Shown: positions 13,379-22,292 of the stretch, piece by piece
Numbering within the stretch: the first letter of the stretch is position 1
Layout of the letters: every line of letters begins with the position of its first letter
Source of the DNA: JAZKSG01 sp036626215
GTDB lineage: Archaea > Thermoplasmatota > E2 > DHVEG-1
NCBI GenBank assembly: GCA_036626215.1
Contig: JAZKSG010000008.1
Coordinates: forward strand, 1 to 41,694
Direction: 5' to 3'
DNA: 41,694 nucleotides
Made by a program: the position numbers and the translations under genes
Notes under the pieces: model-generated
Told to the model about the DNA's origin: nothing
Database searches by the model: none
Seen by the model: the letters and a program-made list of their open reading frames with translations, nothing else

Positions 13379-15889
13379 TCAAGATTTTGACTTATGATCT
13401 GCTAGAAGTATAATAGCATCAAATGGCTGCAATGAAAGAGAATCAGTTACTGGTTCACCATTGTTTATATCAGGAGCCTGTGTACCAAGTATACGTTTAA
13501 TACCTGTACGGTCTAACTCGCCAGATAATTCTGAAGAGTTAAAAGTATATGGTGTATTAAGCGGATTTACCAACACAAAGCCGTTTTCGAAATCACGACG
13601 CCACGGACCAGCACCACCTTCATACACGTTGATATTATCTATGGCTACTTTTCCACCATTGTTTAATAAAAAGTTCAGCGTGAAATCATTACCGTAGTTA
13701 AGAGTGACTGGAAAACGTATGCTGCCAGATTCTCCTTCTATTACTTCAGGAATATAATAAGTTCCTAAGATCCCTTCATCAACCGTCAATGATGCAGTGA
13801 AACGGTAGTCAAGGGTTTCAAGGATCTCCCAGTCAAATTCAATCAAGTAAGTCTTCTCTGGCTCAAAAGGAATTGCATCTGATTTAGTAGTTACTTGCAT
13901 TAATGCAGTTTCTGTGTGGTCAGGGTTGTGCATTACTAATTTTTGGTTTTCAACCATTCCATCACCTTGCAGACTTGAAGGCAGGCTTCCTGAATCAAAG
14001 GATTCCTCCCAGATTAATGTTGAGTTGGACTTCAATTCCACTGCATCACTAAGTGGCATGCCAAGATAACCCTTGTATTCGCGGTCCTCTACAGCTACGC
14101 CTTCATCATTTACAGAATATTCATCAAACAAATAAGGCGGACTTCTCATATCATAAAGATCATATTCATAAAAACCATCATTGAGAAGAGCGGTCCCCAT
14201 TGCAAAACGGTGCCTTTTAATATCTTTTTCTGTTGGTTCAAGATAATCCCTGTTAAGTTCTTCATCCCCCATTACAATTTCTCCTTCATGACCTGTTGCT
14301 TCTAAAATATTTAAGTGCGGTGCGCGAGTGTTTTCTTCAGCTTCAAAATAGTCATTAAGAGAACGTTTCCATAATCCCTCGTTAGGCTGCAACAGGTTAC
14401 TTGCATACCATGGAGTATTCCAGCTTTCAAATACGTAACCATTAATGTAAGAAGCTAAACAAAGCTCAGGATTCCATCCATTATTGCCTATTATGAGCTC
14501 ATTATTGCCAAATATTTTCCTTAACCTCTGTAACAGTTCAATGGTTGCAGGGCGAGTCATTTCACTGACTTTGGCGGGCGTTTCATCACGCTTGCCATTC
14601 CGGTTTATATCATAATCGAACAAAGAGGGTTTATCATGATTTTTTATATGTGTGTTTATCTTGGCATCTAAGTTATCAAGAAAGATACCATCCCATACTC
14701 CTGAAGCCGCAACAATGTTGGTCAGATAATCAATAAGATAATCTGTGTAATTTTGACCATTAACCACTGTACAATTGTCGGAGAAATCCATCTTCCACAT
14801 TGCTGAATAACTAGAATCCAGTACTTTACTGCCACTAGTATCTGTCACCACCCACTCCTCAGAAAGACCATCAAAGAATTGGAAATACGCACTAACTGTT
14901 GAATGAGGTGGGCGGGATACACCAGAATCTTGCTCATACGTGACTCGATAAGGAAGCACTACCATACCGGGATTTTTTTCCTGTAATCTTTTTACAAAAG
15001 AAGTATCATAAGTTTGAGCATCAATTATAGGACCCACCACAACATCAAAAAATGCCAATCTTTTTTCTAATTCTTCAACTTGGTATACATGCTTATTCTT
15101 AGGAAGACTTGGTGCCACGCCGCCCGCATCTGTTGCCCAATAAAGGGAATGTCCTCCGTAACTTCCGAGACGAGGATAAGGCAAATCATTCAGTTCATCC
15201 CATTTATCAGGCGGATTAGTAACAGGCACTTGATCAACACGATAAATCCTAATATTGTCAATAATGATTGAAGAATTAGGCATTGCTACGATTTTAAAAT
15301 AATAAGCGTCTGAAGTATTAGTTGTTAAACCCCCTGTAGAAAAACTGCCTTCTTGAACAGCGTTTGACAACATAGGTATTAAATGAATAGATTCTTCATC
15401 ATTATTTGAACCTTCAGGATAAATAAAGTTTGAGATTTCCACACCTCCAATTGCTGTTAAACTGCTTCCTCTCTTTAAGATTCTATAATCGTATTCAATC
15501 ACGTAATAATTATTGGGTGAAAGAGGAAGTTGTTCAGGATTGGTTTGAATATTCTGATAGTTTTCAATCCTGACTGATTTCTCCCCGTCAATAGCATCAC
15601 TTACCAGTTCTGCCCCATTAGTTAAATCAAGCCCCAGTTCAGGGTTAGATGATTCGAAATCATTGAAAAATATTAAAGTATAGTTTACTTTCCACCCATA
15701 GGGCGTTCCTTCTCGAATATCCTCTGTTTCTGGCGGCGGAGATATATTAAGAAAAGTCGAAGATGAAACAGGAGATTTATCTGATGTTTTCTTATCAGTA
15801 TTTTGTACACATCCACTTAGCAATAAACTTGTCACCACAATTAAAATTAGTAGTGTAAAAATATCTGGTTTTTTAATTCCCTTATACAT
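13379..15889 (-). CDS. large surface lipoprotein, putative glycoside hydrolase
   Basis: 836 residues. A hydrophobic signal ends in a lipobox (LLLSGC, Cys at about 27) followed by an S/T/P-rich linker. Residues about 70-220 (FFNDFES...IIIDNIRIY) and about 630-760 (IWEESFD...VAIDNINVY) look like two related beta-sandwich, carbohydrate-binding-like modules. Between them lies a TIM-barrel-like region with GIFLDNLD, IIGNNGW and RHRFAMGTALLNDGFYEYD; the end GPWRRDFENGFVLVNP is usual in the 'hypothetical glycosyl hydrolase family 15' group. Likely exported polysaccharide hydrolase; substrate unknown. Strong GGAGAGAGAGG before the ATG. No sugar transporter or sugar pathway gene is adjacent. Confidence 0.72.
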   Translation of the reverse strand: MYKGIKKPDIFTLLILIVVTSLLLSGCVQNTDKKTSDKSPVSSSTFLNISPPPETEDIREGTPYGWKVNYTLIFFNDFESSNPELGLDLTNGAELVSDAIDGEKSVRIENYQNIQTNPEQLPLSPNNYYVIEYDYRILKRGSSLTAIGGVEISNFIYPEGSNNDEESIHLIPMLSNAVQEGSFSTGGLTTNTSDAYYFKIVAMPNSSIIIDNIRIYRVDQVPVTNPPDKWDELNDLPYPRLGSYGGHSLYWATDAGGVAPSLPKNKHVYQVEELEKRLAFFDVVVGPIIDAQTYDTSFVKRLQEKNPGMVVLPYRVTYEQDSGVSRPPHSTVSAYFQFFDGLSEEWVVTDTSGSKVLDSSYSAMWKMDFSDNCTVVNGQNYTDYLIDYLTNIVAASGVWDGIFLDNLDAKINTHIKNHDKPSLFDYDINRNGKRDETPAKVSEMTRPATIELLQRLRKIFGNNELIIGNNGWNPELCLASYINGYVFESWNTPWYASNLLQPNEGLWKRSLNDYFEAEENTRAPHLNILEATGHEGEIVMGDEELNRDYLEPTEKDIKRHRFAMGTALLNDGFYEYDLYDMRSPPYLFDEYSVNDEGVAVEDREYKGYLGMPLSDAVELKSNSTLIWEESFDSGSLPSSLQGDGMVENQKLVMHNPDHTETALMQVTTKSDAIPFEPEKTYLIEFDWEILETLDYRFTASLTVDEGILGTYYIPEVIEGESGSIRFPVTLNYGNDFTLNFLLNNGGKVAIDNINVYEGGAGPWRRDFENGFVLVNPLNTPYTFNSSELSGELDRTGIKRILGTQAPDINNGEPVTDSLSLQPFDAIILLADHKSKS

Positions 15890-16113
15890 GTCCTCTCTCT
15901 CCTTACAACTCCGGTCTACAATAGCATGTTATTATAAAAGCTTTAGTAAAAAATTGGTACTTTAACGGATTATCTAAAATTATATACTGTTTCTTTAAAG
16001 GAAAATAAAGAGTTTTTTGCCATTAAAAAAAAATGTTAAACTCCTCTTAACCAATAAATACGGCGCATGCAAAACCTTAAGACATAATTGGTTATATTTA
16101 TCTACGAGCATGT

Positions 16114-16425
16114 ATGGTAGCAGTAGTGTATACCACCATAACTGATAAAAAAGATGCACGTAAAATTGCTCATACTTTGGTTGAAGAACAGTTAGTGGCC
16201 TGTGTAAACATAATACCAAATGTTGAATCAGTATACAACTGGAAGGGTGAGATTGAAGATGACGAAGAAATAGTGTTGATTTCTAAAACTACTGATCAAA
16301 ACGTTAAAAAAACTATTAAACGAATCAAAGAGTTACATAGCTACGACACGCCAGATATCATAGTTCTACCAATTGTAGGCGGCCACAAAGAATACTTAGA
16401 TTATATCAACAATCAGACTCTATGA
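16114..16425 (+). CDS. cutA: CutA1 divalent-cation tolerance protein
   Basis: 103-residue trimeric ferredoxin-like-fold protein. Family signatures: VVYTTITDKKDARKIA, LVACVNIIPNVESVYNWKGEI, EEIVLISKT and the C-terminal HSYDTPDIIVLPI, GHKEYLDYI. Linked to copper/divalent cation tolerance in bacteria; real role uncertain. A TATA-like TTATATTTA is centred about 20 bases before the ATG and there is no ribosome-binding site, which suggests a leaderless mRNA. Its stop overlaps the next start by four bases. Confidence 0.93.
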   Translation: MVAVVYTTITDKKDARKIAHTLVEEQLVACVNIIPNVESVYNWKGEIEDDEEIVLISKTTDQNVKKTIKRIKELHSYDTPDIIVLPIVGGHKEYLDYINNQTL

Positions 16426-17051
16426 AATTTGTATCACTAATCTCCAGCGGGATAGATTCCCCAGTTGCTACATATTTAATATCTGATACAGCAACCCAGA
16501 TAGTTTTACTACATTTTGATATAACGCCTTTTAGCGATGACAGAGAGAATAAAAAGTTTTCAGAGATAGCTAAACATCTTGATAAAAAAACTAAATGTCG
16601 TTTCAAAAATATTATCGTTCCACATGGAGAAAACCTAGAAGTTTTTAGACAAAAATGTGAAAACAGATTCACATGTATTTTTTGTAAAAGAATGATGTAT
16701 CGCATTGCAAGGATAATAGCTGAAAAAAATAGTTGTCAAGCTTTAATAACAGGTGACTCTCTAGGGCAGGTTGCATCTCAAACGTTACAAAATATAAAGG
16801 TTATAGAAGAAGTATCCTCTCTACCAGTTTTACGACCTCTCATAGGTTATGACAAAGAAGAAATCGTAGATATAGCTAAGGAAATAGGGAGTTTTAAGCT
16901 TTCTATACAGAATGCTAAAAAATGTGCTGCAACACCAAGCAAACCTGCTACCCGGGCTAAGATAAAAGATATAGTTGAAGAAGAAAAAAAGATTGATGTA
17001 AAAAAGATGGTGGATAAATCGGTAGAGAAAGCTCGTTTAGTGACTTTTTAA
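16422..17051 (+). CDS. stand-alone ThiI-type PP-loop sulfurtransferase domain
   Basis: 209 residues corresponding to the ATP-pyrophosphatase half of ThiI, which activates uridine 8 of tRNA for thiolation. PP-loop SSGIDSP at 8-14, CIFCKR with C85 and C88 (matching the CxxC of archaeal ThiI), ITGDSLGQVASQTLQN and LRPLIGYDKEEI are all conserved. The N-terminal NFLD and THUMP tRNA-binding domains are absent, so it either needs a partner or thiolates another substrate. Start overlaps the cutA stop (ATGA). Its 3' end overlaps trmO by 15 bases, tail to tail. Confidence 0.82.
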   Translation: MKFVSLISSGIDSPVATYLISDTATQIVLLHFDITPFSDDRENKKFSEIAKHLDKKTKCRFKNIIVPHGENLEVFRQKCENRFTCIFCKRMMYRIARIIAEKNSCQALITGDSLGQVASQTLQNIKVIEEVSSLPVLRPLIGYDKEEIVDIAKEIGSFKLSIQNAKKCAATPSKPATRAKIKDIVEEEKKIDVKKMVDKSVEKARLVTF

Positions 17052-17489
17052 CTCTTTATCTTTAATCCATCCCTCATAGCTGTTTTCAAAGAGATCAAGA
17101 TTTTTTATATATGGTTTTATGTCAATTATAGGTGTACCTTTTATTGCATCTAATCCTCTAACAGTGAGAATATTTTTCTCCTTTTTTAAAAGTTTTACAA
17201 CAGAGTGTGCCAAAGGGTTGGGTCTATGTGGTGACCTAGTTGTGAATAAACCATGCTTTTCAGCATCCCATGGTGTTAATACGTCTAAGTTATAGTCTTT
17301 TGATTCATGCAGCCAGTAGAAAATATGGAGATGTGAAAAACCTTCAATGTCTTTCAAACCTTTTTGATATTCTGGATATATCTCCAATTTTATTTTTTCG
17401 TTTTTTCCCTGAGGTGGAGCTTCATTTGTAGTTTTATAAGGTGAATGTATGACTCCTATGATTTTTAGTTCAACTTTTAAGTTTTTCAT
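17037..17489 (-). CDS. trmO: TrmO/TsaA-family tRNA methyltransferase
   Basis: UPF0066 beta-barrel SAM enzyme, 150 residues. Motifs: IGVIHSPYKTTNEAPPQG at the N-terminus, FSHLHIFYWLHES, and LFTTRSPHRPNPLAHSVVKLL, the conserved SAM/substrate region, then GLDAIKGTPIIDIKPY. The bacterial enzyme methylates N6 of t6A37 in tRNA; the archaeal substrate is likely similar but less certain. It lacks the C-terminal domain of E. coli TrmO. Start codon overlaps the stop of the radical SAM gene by four bases, so the two are coupled. Confidence 0.87.
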   Translation of the reverse strand: MKNLKVELKIIGVIHSPYKTTNEAPPQGKNEKIKLEIYPEYQKGLKDIEGFSHLHIFYWLHESKDYNLDVLTPWDAEKHGLFTTRSPHRPNPLAHSVVKLLKKEKNILTVRGLDAIKGTPIIDIKPYIKNLDLFENSYEGWIKDKELKSH

Positions 17490-18253
17490 TTTTCGGTTCC
17501 ACGGCGTCTTAAAATATCTATTTTTTCTAATGGATTGACTTTGGGTTTCGTGCTATGATAAACGTTTAATGTGTTGAAATCTTTGAATTTTTTTTCAATT
17601 ATATCTAATTCTTTTTTGGATAGAGGCGAAAGTTTACATGGTCTTAGAGGGGTGTTGATTTGTATTTCATCAGGGTTGATCTCTTCTGCTCGTTTAACCA
17701 TTTCATCCACATAGTCCTTGTTTTCATCCATAAACATCATTTGTAGCGATAGTTTTCCTTTGAAACTTTTTTTTATTTTTTTGATTCCTTTGAAGGTCTT
17801 TTTAAAATTTATTTTTTCTGCTGGTTGATTTATTTTTTGGAAAACTTGTTCGTTTGGTGCATCAAGTTTTGCTACTATTATGTCAATTTTTTGAAGTGTT
17901 TCTCTAACTTTTTTGTTTGGAAACATTGTGGAGTTGGTAAGAATAGCGATTGGTAGATCTGTGGTTTTTTTGATAATTTTTATAGCTTTGTCCATATTTG
18001 AAGCCAAAGTTGGTTCACCTGTACCTGAAAGGGTGATAACATCTGGATTGGATTCTTTGAGAGTTGTTTCTAGTTCTTGTTTGAGTTTTGTTAGGTCAAC
18101 GAATTTTTGTCTTTTGGCAGTTATTTTTTCTGTTTCTTGGAGTTGACAATAGATACAGTTGAAAGAACAGATTTTTTTGGAAGAACATATTAGGTCTACT
18201 CCTAATGATTTCCCTAATCTCCATGATGCCACTGGGCCATATAATAGATCCAT
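17486..18253 (-). CDS. radical SAM protein of the COG0731-like group
   Basis: 255 residues. The opening YGPVASWRLGKSLGVDLI and CSFNCIYC (CxxxCxxC cluster ligands) mark the GPxxSRRLG branch of radical SAM proteins. TLSGTGEPTLAS is the SAM-binding GGE-like motif, then AILTNST. A further CKLSPLSK near residue 210 is also typical. Function of this branch is unproven; COG0731 includes wyosine synthesis, but this protein is shorter than Taw1/TYW1. Coupling to trmO supports an RNA-modification role (inference). Divergent from nrdR. Confidence 0.85.
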   Translation of the reverse strand: MDLLYGPVASWRLGKSLGVDLICSSKKICSFNCIYCQLQETEKITAKRQKFVDLTKLKQELETTLKESNPDVITLSGTGEPTLASNMDKAIKIIKKTTDLPIAILTNSTMFPNKKVRETLQKIDIIVAKLDAPNEQVFQKINQPAEKINFKKTFKGIKKIKKSFKGKLSLQMMFMDENKDYVDEMVKRAEEINPDEIQINTPLRPCKLSPLSKKELDIIEKKFKDFNTLNVYHSTKPKVNPLEKIDILRRRGTEK

Positions 18254-18363
18254 AAAAATCTGGTAAGGACAAGACTCTATGCGTTATAAATAGGTTTTTG
18301 TGTTGAGGGTTATTATTTTTGTTTAATCTTTAAAATGATTTTTATTTTTTGTAAAATGGAAAC

Positions 18364-18371
18364 CTTTAAGA
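18364..18371 (+). promoter_or_regulatory. probable TATA box of the nrd operon
   Basis: CTTTAAGA preceded by a purine-rich GGAAAC (BRE-like). It would place the transcription start near 18392, inside the first NrdR box. Confidence 0.5.
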
Positions 18372-18382
18372 ACTACCTCCAT

Positions 18383-18398
18383 ATACAACATAGTGTAT
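18383..18398 (+). promoter_or_regulatory. NrdR box 1
   Basis: ATACAACATAGTGTAT is a 16-bp imperfect palindrome agreeing with the bacterial NrdR box consensus acaCwAtATaTwGtgt at 12 of 16 positions. Its centre is 31 bp from that of box 2, the three-turn spacing usual for NrdR pairs. It covers the predicted transcription start. Confidence 0.75.
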
Positions 18399-18413
18399 TT
18401 GAAAGTATTTGAT

Positions 18414-18429
18414 ATACAATATGTTGTAT
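18414..18429 (+). promoter_or_regulatory. NrdR box 2
   Basis: ATACAATATGTTGTAT matches the NrdR consensus at 13 of 16 positions and is palindromic at 14 of 16. It lies 29 bases before the nrdR ATG, within the predicted leader. Confidence 0.8.
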
Positions 18430-18458
18430 ATTGAATGGTTACAGGGTGTTTTTTGAAA

Positions 18459-18926
18459 ATGGAGTGTCCATTTTGTAATAATGTTGAAACAAAGGTTACA
18501 GACTCGCGTGACACCGGCGCAACCTCGGTGAGAAGAAGGCGTGAATGTCTAAACTGCGGTAAAAGATTTACCACATATGAATACATCGAAATGAGCCCCG
18601 TATACGTGATTAAAAAAGACAAAAGAAGAGAAAAATTCGATAGAGAGAAAATAAAAAAAGGCATCATGAAAGCTGTAGAAAAAAGACCTGTGTCTACAGA
18701 TAAAATAAACGAGGTTATCAGCAACATAGAAGAAAAAGTACGACGGACAGGTAAAGAAGAAATTGAAAGTGAAGAAATCGGAGAATATGTTATGGATGAA
18801 TTAAAAAAACTGGATCAAGTGGCATACATCCGTTTTGCCTCTGTTTATAGGTCATTTACTGATGTTACTTCTTTTGAAAAAGAAATTGAAAATCTTACTA
18901 AACAGGAAGTAGTTAAGGAGAATTAG
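18459..18926 (+). CDS. nrdR: NrdR transcriptional repressor of ribonucleotide reductase
   Basis: 155 residues: an N-terminal zinc ribbon (C3, C6, C30, C33) with the DNA-contacting SRDTGATSVRRRREC segment, FTTYE, then an ATP-cone (about 46-136, VIKKDKRREKFDREKIKKGI) that senses ATP/dATP. ATG 18459 (MECPFC) is chosen since every relative starts M-x-C-P; AGGGTG is upstream. An upstream in-frame start adds eight residues and is rejected. It leads the nrdR-nrdD-nrdG operon, and two NrdR boxes lie in its own promoter, so autoregulation is expected. NrdR is mainly bacterial, which makes an archaeal copy of interest. Confidence 0.95.
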   Translation: MECPFCNNVETKVTDSRDTGATSVRRRRECLNCGKRFTTYEYIEMSPVYVIKKDKRREKFDREKIKKGIMKAVEKRPVSTDKINEVISNIEEKVRRTGKEEIESEEIGEYVMDELKKLDQVAYIRFASVYRSFTDVTSFEKEIENLTKQEVVKEN

Positions 18927-18932
18927 AAAAAA

Positions 18933-21086
18933 ATGATAAGGAAGATAAGAAAAAGAGATGGGAAAATAGCGGATTTTAATCCGATTCGTATAACTAATGC
19001 TATTTGGAAAGCTGCCCAAGCTGTAGGTGGAAAAGATCATAGGAGAGCTAGTGAATTAACAGAAAAAGTCATAAAAACTTTAGAAAAAAACCTGGATAAA
19101 GGAGAGATACCAACTGTAGAGCAAGTCCAGGATACTGTAGAAAAAGTGTTGATCGAAGAGGGACATGCTAAAACTGCTAAAGCATACATTCTGTATCGTA
19201 AACAACATCAAGAAGTACGGGAAATCGGAGGATTACTGAAAGATATCGATGTTGTAGATGACTATCTTAGTAAGATGGATTGGAAAGTACAAGAAAACAG
19301 CAACATGAGCTACTCTCTACAGGGTTTAAACGTTTATGCAACTGAAAACATTATTTCTCATTACTGGCTTAACAAGATTTATCCTCCAGAGATAGGAGAT
19401 GCTCACAATGACGGAAATTTTCATATCCATGATTTAGGTACGCTTGGGCCATACTGTGTAGGATGGGATCTTAAAGACGTACTGTTAAAAGGTTTTAGAG
19501 GTGTATCTGGTAAAATAGAGAGTAAACCAGCTAAACATTTCGGAACAGCTCTGATGCAGATAGTGAACTATCTTTACACTTTGCAGGGAGAAGCAGCAGG
19601 CGCCCAAGCGTTATCTAACTTTGATACATTGTTAGCTCCATTCGTTAGAAAAGACGGTTTAAACTATGAAGAAATAAAACAGGAAATGCAGAAGTTTCTG
19701 TTCAACATGAATGTACCTACAAGGGTAGGGTTCCAGAGTCCATTTACCAATATCACAATGGATCTCAATGTGCCTTCATATATGGAAGATGAACCAGCTA
19801 TAATCGGTGGAGATCTTACTGATGACAACTACTGTAGCTTCACCGATGAAATGAATTTGATAAACCAGGCTTTCGCCGAAATAATGCATGATGGAGATGC
19901 AAAAGGTCGTCCATTTACATTTCCTATACCTACCTATAATATTACAAAAGGTTTCAACTGGGATAGTGAAGAACTTGAATCAATCTGGAAGATGACCGCT
20001 AAATATGGAATCCCCTATTTCAGCAACTTTATAAACAGTGATATGAAACCAGATGACGCAAGAAGTATGTGCTGCCGTCTCCGTCTTGACAACCGTGAAC
20101 TAAGGAAACGAGGAGGAGGGCTATTTGGAGCGAATCCAAAGACGGGTTCTGTAGGCGTTGTAACTATCAACATGGCGAGACTTGGATATATTTCCCGGGA
20201 TGAAGACGAATTCCTGGAGAAACTAAACGAGATGATGGATCTTGCAAAAAAAAGCCTTGAAACAAAAAGAGAAGTCATAGAAAACCTGACCTATAGCGGG
20301 CTACACCCCTACTCAAAATATTATCTATCAGAAATAAAAGAAACCTACGGAGAATACTGGAAGAATCACTTCTCAACCATTGGACTTATAGGTATGAACG
20401 ACGCGTTGCTGAACCTTATGAATAAAAGTATAGCTGACCCTGAAGGTAAAAAGTTTGCAGAAAAAATCCTGAACCACATGCGGAAGAGAATAGCGGATTA
20501 TCAACAAGAAACAGGAAACATATACAACTTAGAGGCTACACCTGCAGAAGGGACCAGCTATCGCCTGGCTAGGATCGACAAAAAACGATACCCAGATATA
20601 AGAGTTTACAACCAAGAAGTCTACGGAAACAATGGTGGAAACGGCGGTAAAACCGAGCCATATTATACAAACTCAACACAGCTACCTGTAGGATATACAA
20701 ACGATGTCTTCGAAGCTCTCAACCTCCAAGATGACCTCCAAACCAAATATACAGGTGGAACAGTTATGCATCTCTTTTTAGGTGAAGAAGATCCTTCTCC
20801 AACTGCTACTAGAAAACTTGTTAGAAAAGTAGCGGAAAACTATGAGCTACCGTATTATACGATTACGCCTACTTTTAGCATATGCCCAGAGCATGGATAT
20901 ATAGCTGGTGAACATGAGATCTGCCCGAGATGTAAAAACAATGGTAAAACTGTAGCTTGTGAAGTTTATTCCAGAGTAGTCGGATATCTAAGACCTGTGA
21001 ACCAATGGAATAAAGGTAAACAGCAAGAGTTCTCCGACCGTAAAACATTTGACGCCATGGAGAAAAAAGCAGTGGTTACAGCATGA
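18933..21086 (+). CDS. nrdD: anaerobic (class III) ribonucleoside-triphosphate reductase
   Basis: Reduces ribonucleotides to deoxyribonucleotides with a glycyl radical under anoxia. 717 residues: N-terminal ATP-cone (3-92, IRKRDGKIADFNPIRITNAI) for allosteric control; catalytic core with HNDGNFHIHDLG, NFDTLLAPFVRKDG and the thiyl-cysteine region SMCCRLRLDN; a zinc-binding CPEHG...CPRC cluster near 651-667; and the glycyl radical at Gly684 in RVVGYLRPVNQWNKGK. Six bases after nrdR; its stop overlaps nrdG. No class I or II reductase is in the window. Confidence 0.96.
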   Translation: MIRKIRKRDGKIADFNPIRITNAIWKAAQAVGGKDHRRASELTEKVIKTLEKNLDKGEIPTVEQVQDTVEKVLIEEGHAKTAKAYILYRKQHQEVREIGGLLKDIDVVDDYLSKMDWKVQENSNMSYSLQGLNVYATENIISHYWLNKIYPPEIGDAHNDGNFHIHDLGTLGPYCVGWDLKDVLLKGFRGVSGKIESKPAKHFGTALMQIVNYLYTLQGEAAGAQALSNFDTLLAPFVRKDGLNYEEIKQEMQKFLFNMNVPTRVGFQSPFTNITMDLNVPSYMEDEPAIIGGDLTDDNYCSFTDEMNLINQAFAEIMHDGDAKGRPFTFPIPTYNITKGFNWDSEELESIWKMTAKYGIPYFSNFINSDMKPDDARSMCCRLRLDNRELRKRGGGLFGANPKTGSVGVVTINMARLGYISRDEDEFLEKLNEMMDLAKKSLETKREVIENLTYSGLHPYSKYYLSEIKETYGEYWKNHFSTIGLIGMNDALLNLMNKSIADPEGKKFAEKILNHMRKRIADYQQETGNIYNLEATPAEGTSYRLARIDKKRYPDIRVYNQEVYGNNGGNGGKTEPYYTNSTQLPVGYTNDVFEALNLQDDLQTKYTGGTVMHLFLGEEDPSPTATRKLVRKVAENYELPYYTITPTFSICPEHGYIAGEHEICPRCKNNGKTVACEVYSRVVGYLRPVNQWNKGKQQEFSDRKTFDAMEKKAVVTA

Positions 21087-21775
21087 AGATGGGTGGATTA
21101 CAAAAAACATCTTTGATAGATTACCCTGATAAAATAGCAGCAGTAGTTTGGACAGTTGGATGCAACTTCCGCTGTCCATTCTGCTACAACCCAGAACTAG
21201 TTAAAAATAATAAAGATTTAATTCCTGAAGAACAGGTTTTTTCTTTTCTAGAAGAAAGAAAAGAACTAGTTGAAGGTGTATCTATAAGTGGCGGTGAACC
21301 TTTTCTTCAAACAGATCTAAAAGATTTTGTGAAAAAAATAAAAGATATGGGATATCTGGTGAAAGTAGATACAAATGGCACATACCCTGATAAACTAAAA
21401 GAATTACTGGAAGAGGATTTGTTAGATTATGTAGCTATGGATGTTAAAGCACCTAAAGACAAATATGACAAAGTTTCTGGAGTAAAAACTGATATAACAA
21501 AAGTTGATCAATCCATCAAAATAATAAGAGAAAAAGCACCAGATTATGAGTTTAGAACAACTATGGTACCTGATCTTTTATCGATGGAAGACATAGTTAA
21601 AATAGGTGAATGGCTCAAAGATTCAAAAAAATTTTTTATACAGCAGTTTAAAAATGATTCTAATTTAATTGATGAAGATTTTAGATATAAGAAAACTTAT
21701 CCAAAAGAGATGTTAGAGGAAGCTTTAAATGAAGTGAAATCTTTTTTCGACTGTTGCAAAGTAAGAGGAAGATGA
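21083..21775 (+). CDS. nrdG: anaerobic ribonucleotide reductase activase (radical SAM)
   Basis: Uses SAM and a [4Fe-4S] cluster to place the glycyl radical on NrdD. The N-terminus GGLQKTSLIDYPDKIAAVVW and CNFRCPFC (CxxxCxxC) are diagnostic, followed by SGGEPFLQ (SAM site), VDTNGTYP and YVAMDVKAP. 230 residues, the longer anaerobic type. The ATG overlaps the nrdD stop by four bases, consistent with a 1:1 coupled product. Confidence 0.95.
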   Translation: MKMGGLQKTSLIDYPDKIAAVVWTVGCNFRCPFCYNPELVKNNKDLIPEEQVFSFLEERKELVEGVSISGGEPFLQTDLKDFVKKIKDMGYLVKVDTNGTYPDKLKELLEEDLLDYVAMDVKAPKDKYDKVSGVKTDITKVDQSIKIIREKAPDYEFRTTMVPDLLSMEDIVKIGEWLKDSKKFFIQQFKNDSNLIDEDFRYKKTYPKEMLEEALNEVKSFFDCCKVRGR

Positions 21776-21781
21776 GTTTTT

Positions 21782-22219
21782 ATGGCTATGATCGACGAAA
21801 AGCTGATAGATGATTTAAAATTTGCTCGTGAAAATCTAAACAAGTCTGATTGTTCTATTCTGGTAGTAAAAGACGGTGAGATATTGTTGGAAAAACAGGG
21901 ATATGGCATAAAACCGCTATTAGAGACCATAGAAGAACTCGAGGGAGATATGAAAGAGGCAGTTGTTGGCGACAAGTTATTAGGTAAAGCAGCAGCGCTA
22001 CTATGTCGATACGCCGAGGTGAAAAGTGTTTACGCTCCCAGAGGGACAAAAACAGGTTTAGCAGTGCTTATAGTTGGAGGGGTGCCAAGTCGCGTTGATG
22101 AACTCATACCTTTTATAAAAGATAAATCTGGTGACGGAGTATGTCCGTTTGAAAAAATACTTGAAGATGTCGATAAACCGGCGGAGGCGTACCAGATTCT
22201 AAAAGAAAAAGTACTATAA
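21782..22219 (+). CDS. DUF1893 protein in the nrd operon
   Basis: 145 residues of the DUF1893 family, from memory a cytidine deaminase-like fold without an assigned reaction. Visible blocks: CSILVVKDGEILLEKQGYGIKPLL, DKLLGKAAALLCRYAEV, VYAPRGTKTGLAVL and DGVCPFEKIL. The zinc-binding HxE/PCxxC signature of real deaminases is not clearly present. It begins 6 bases after nrdG with GGAAGATGAG as binding site, so it is almost certainly the fourth gene of the operon and may act in nucleotide metabolism (inference). Confidence 0.85.
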   Translation: MAMIDEKLIDDLKFARENLNKSDCSILVVKDGEILLEKQGYGIKPLLETIEELEGDMKEAVVGDKLLGKAAALLCRYAEVKSVYAPRGTKTGLAVLIVGGVPSRVDELIPFIKDKSGDGVCPFEKILEDVDKPAEAYQILKEKVL

Positions 22220-22292
22220 AGGGGAAGATATCAAACCAACATTTTTTAACATAGGATAGATTAAAAATTTTTATTGAAGGATGGAAGAGAAT

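Noticed and set aside
15995..16219. Minus-strand frame across the cutA start
   Set aside because: It overlaps conserved CutA coding sequence and has no binding site or recognisable content.
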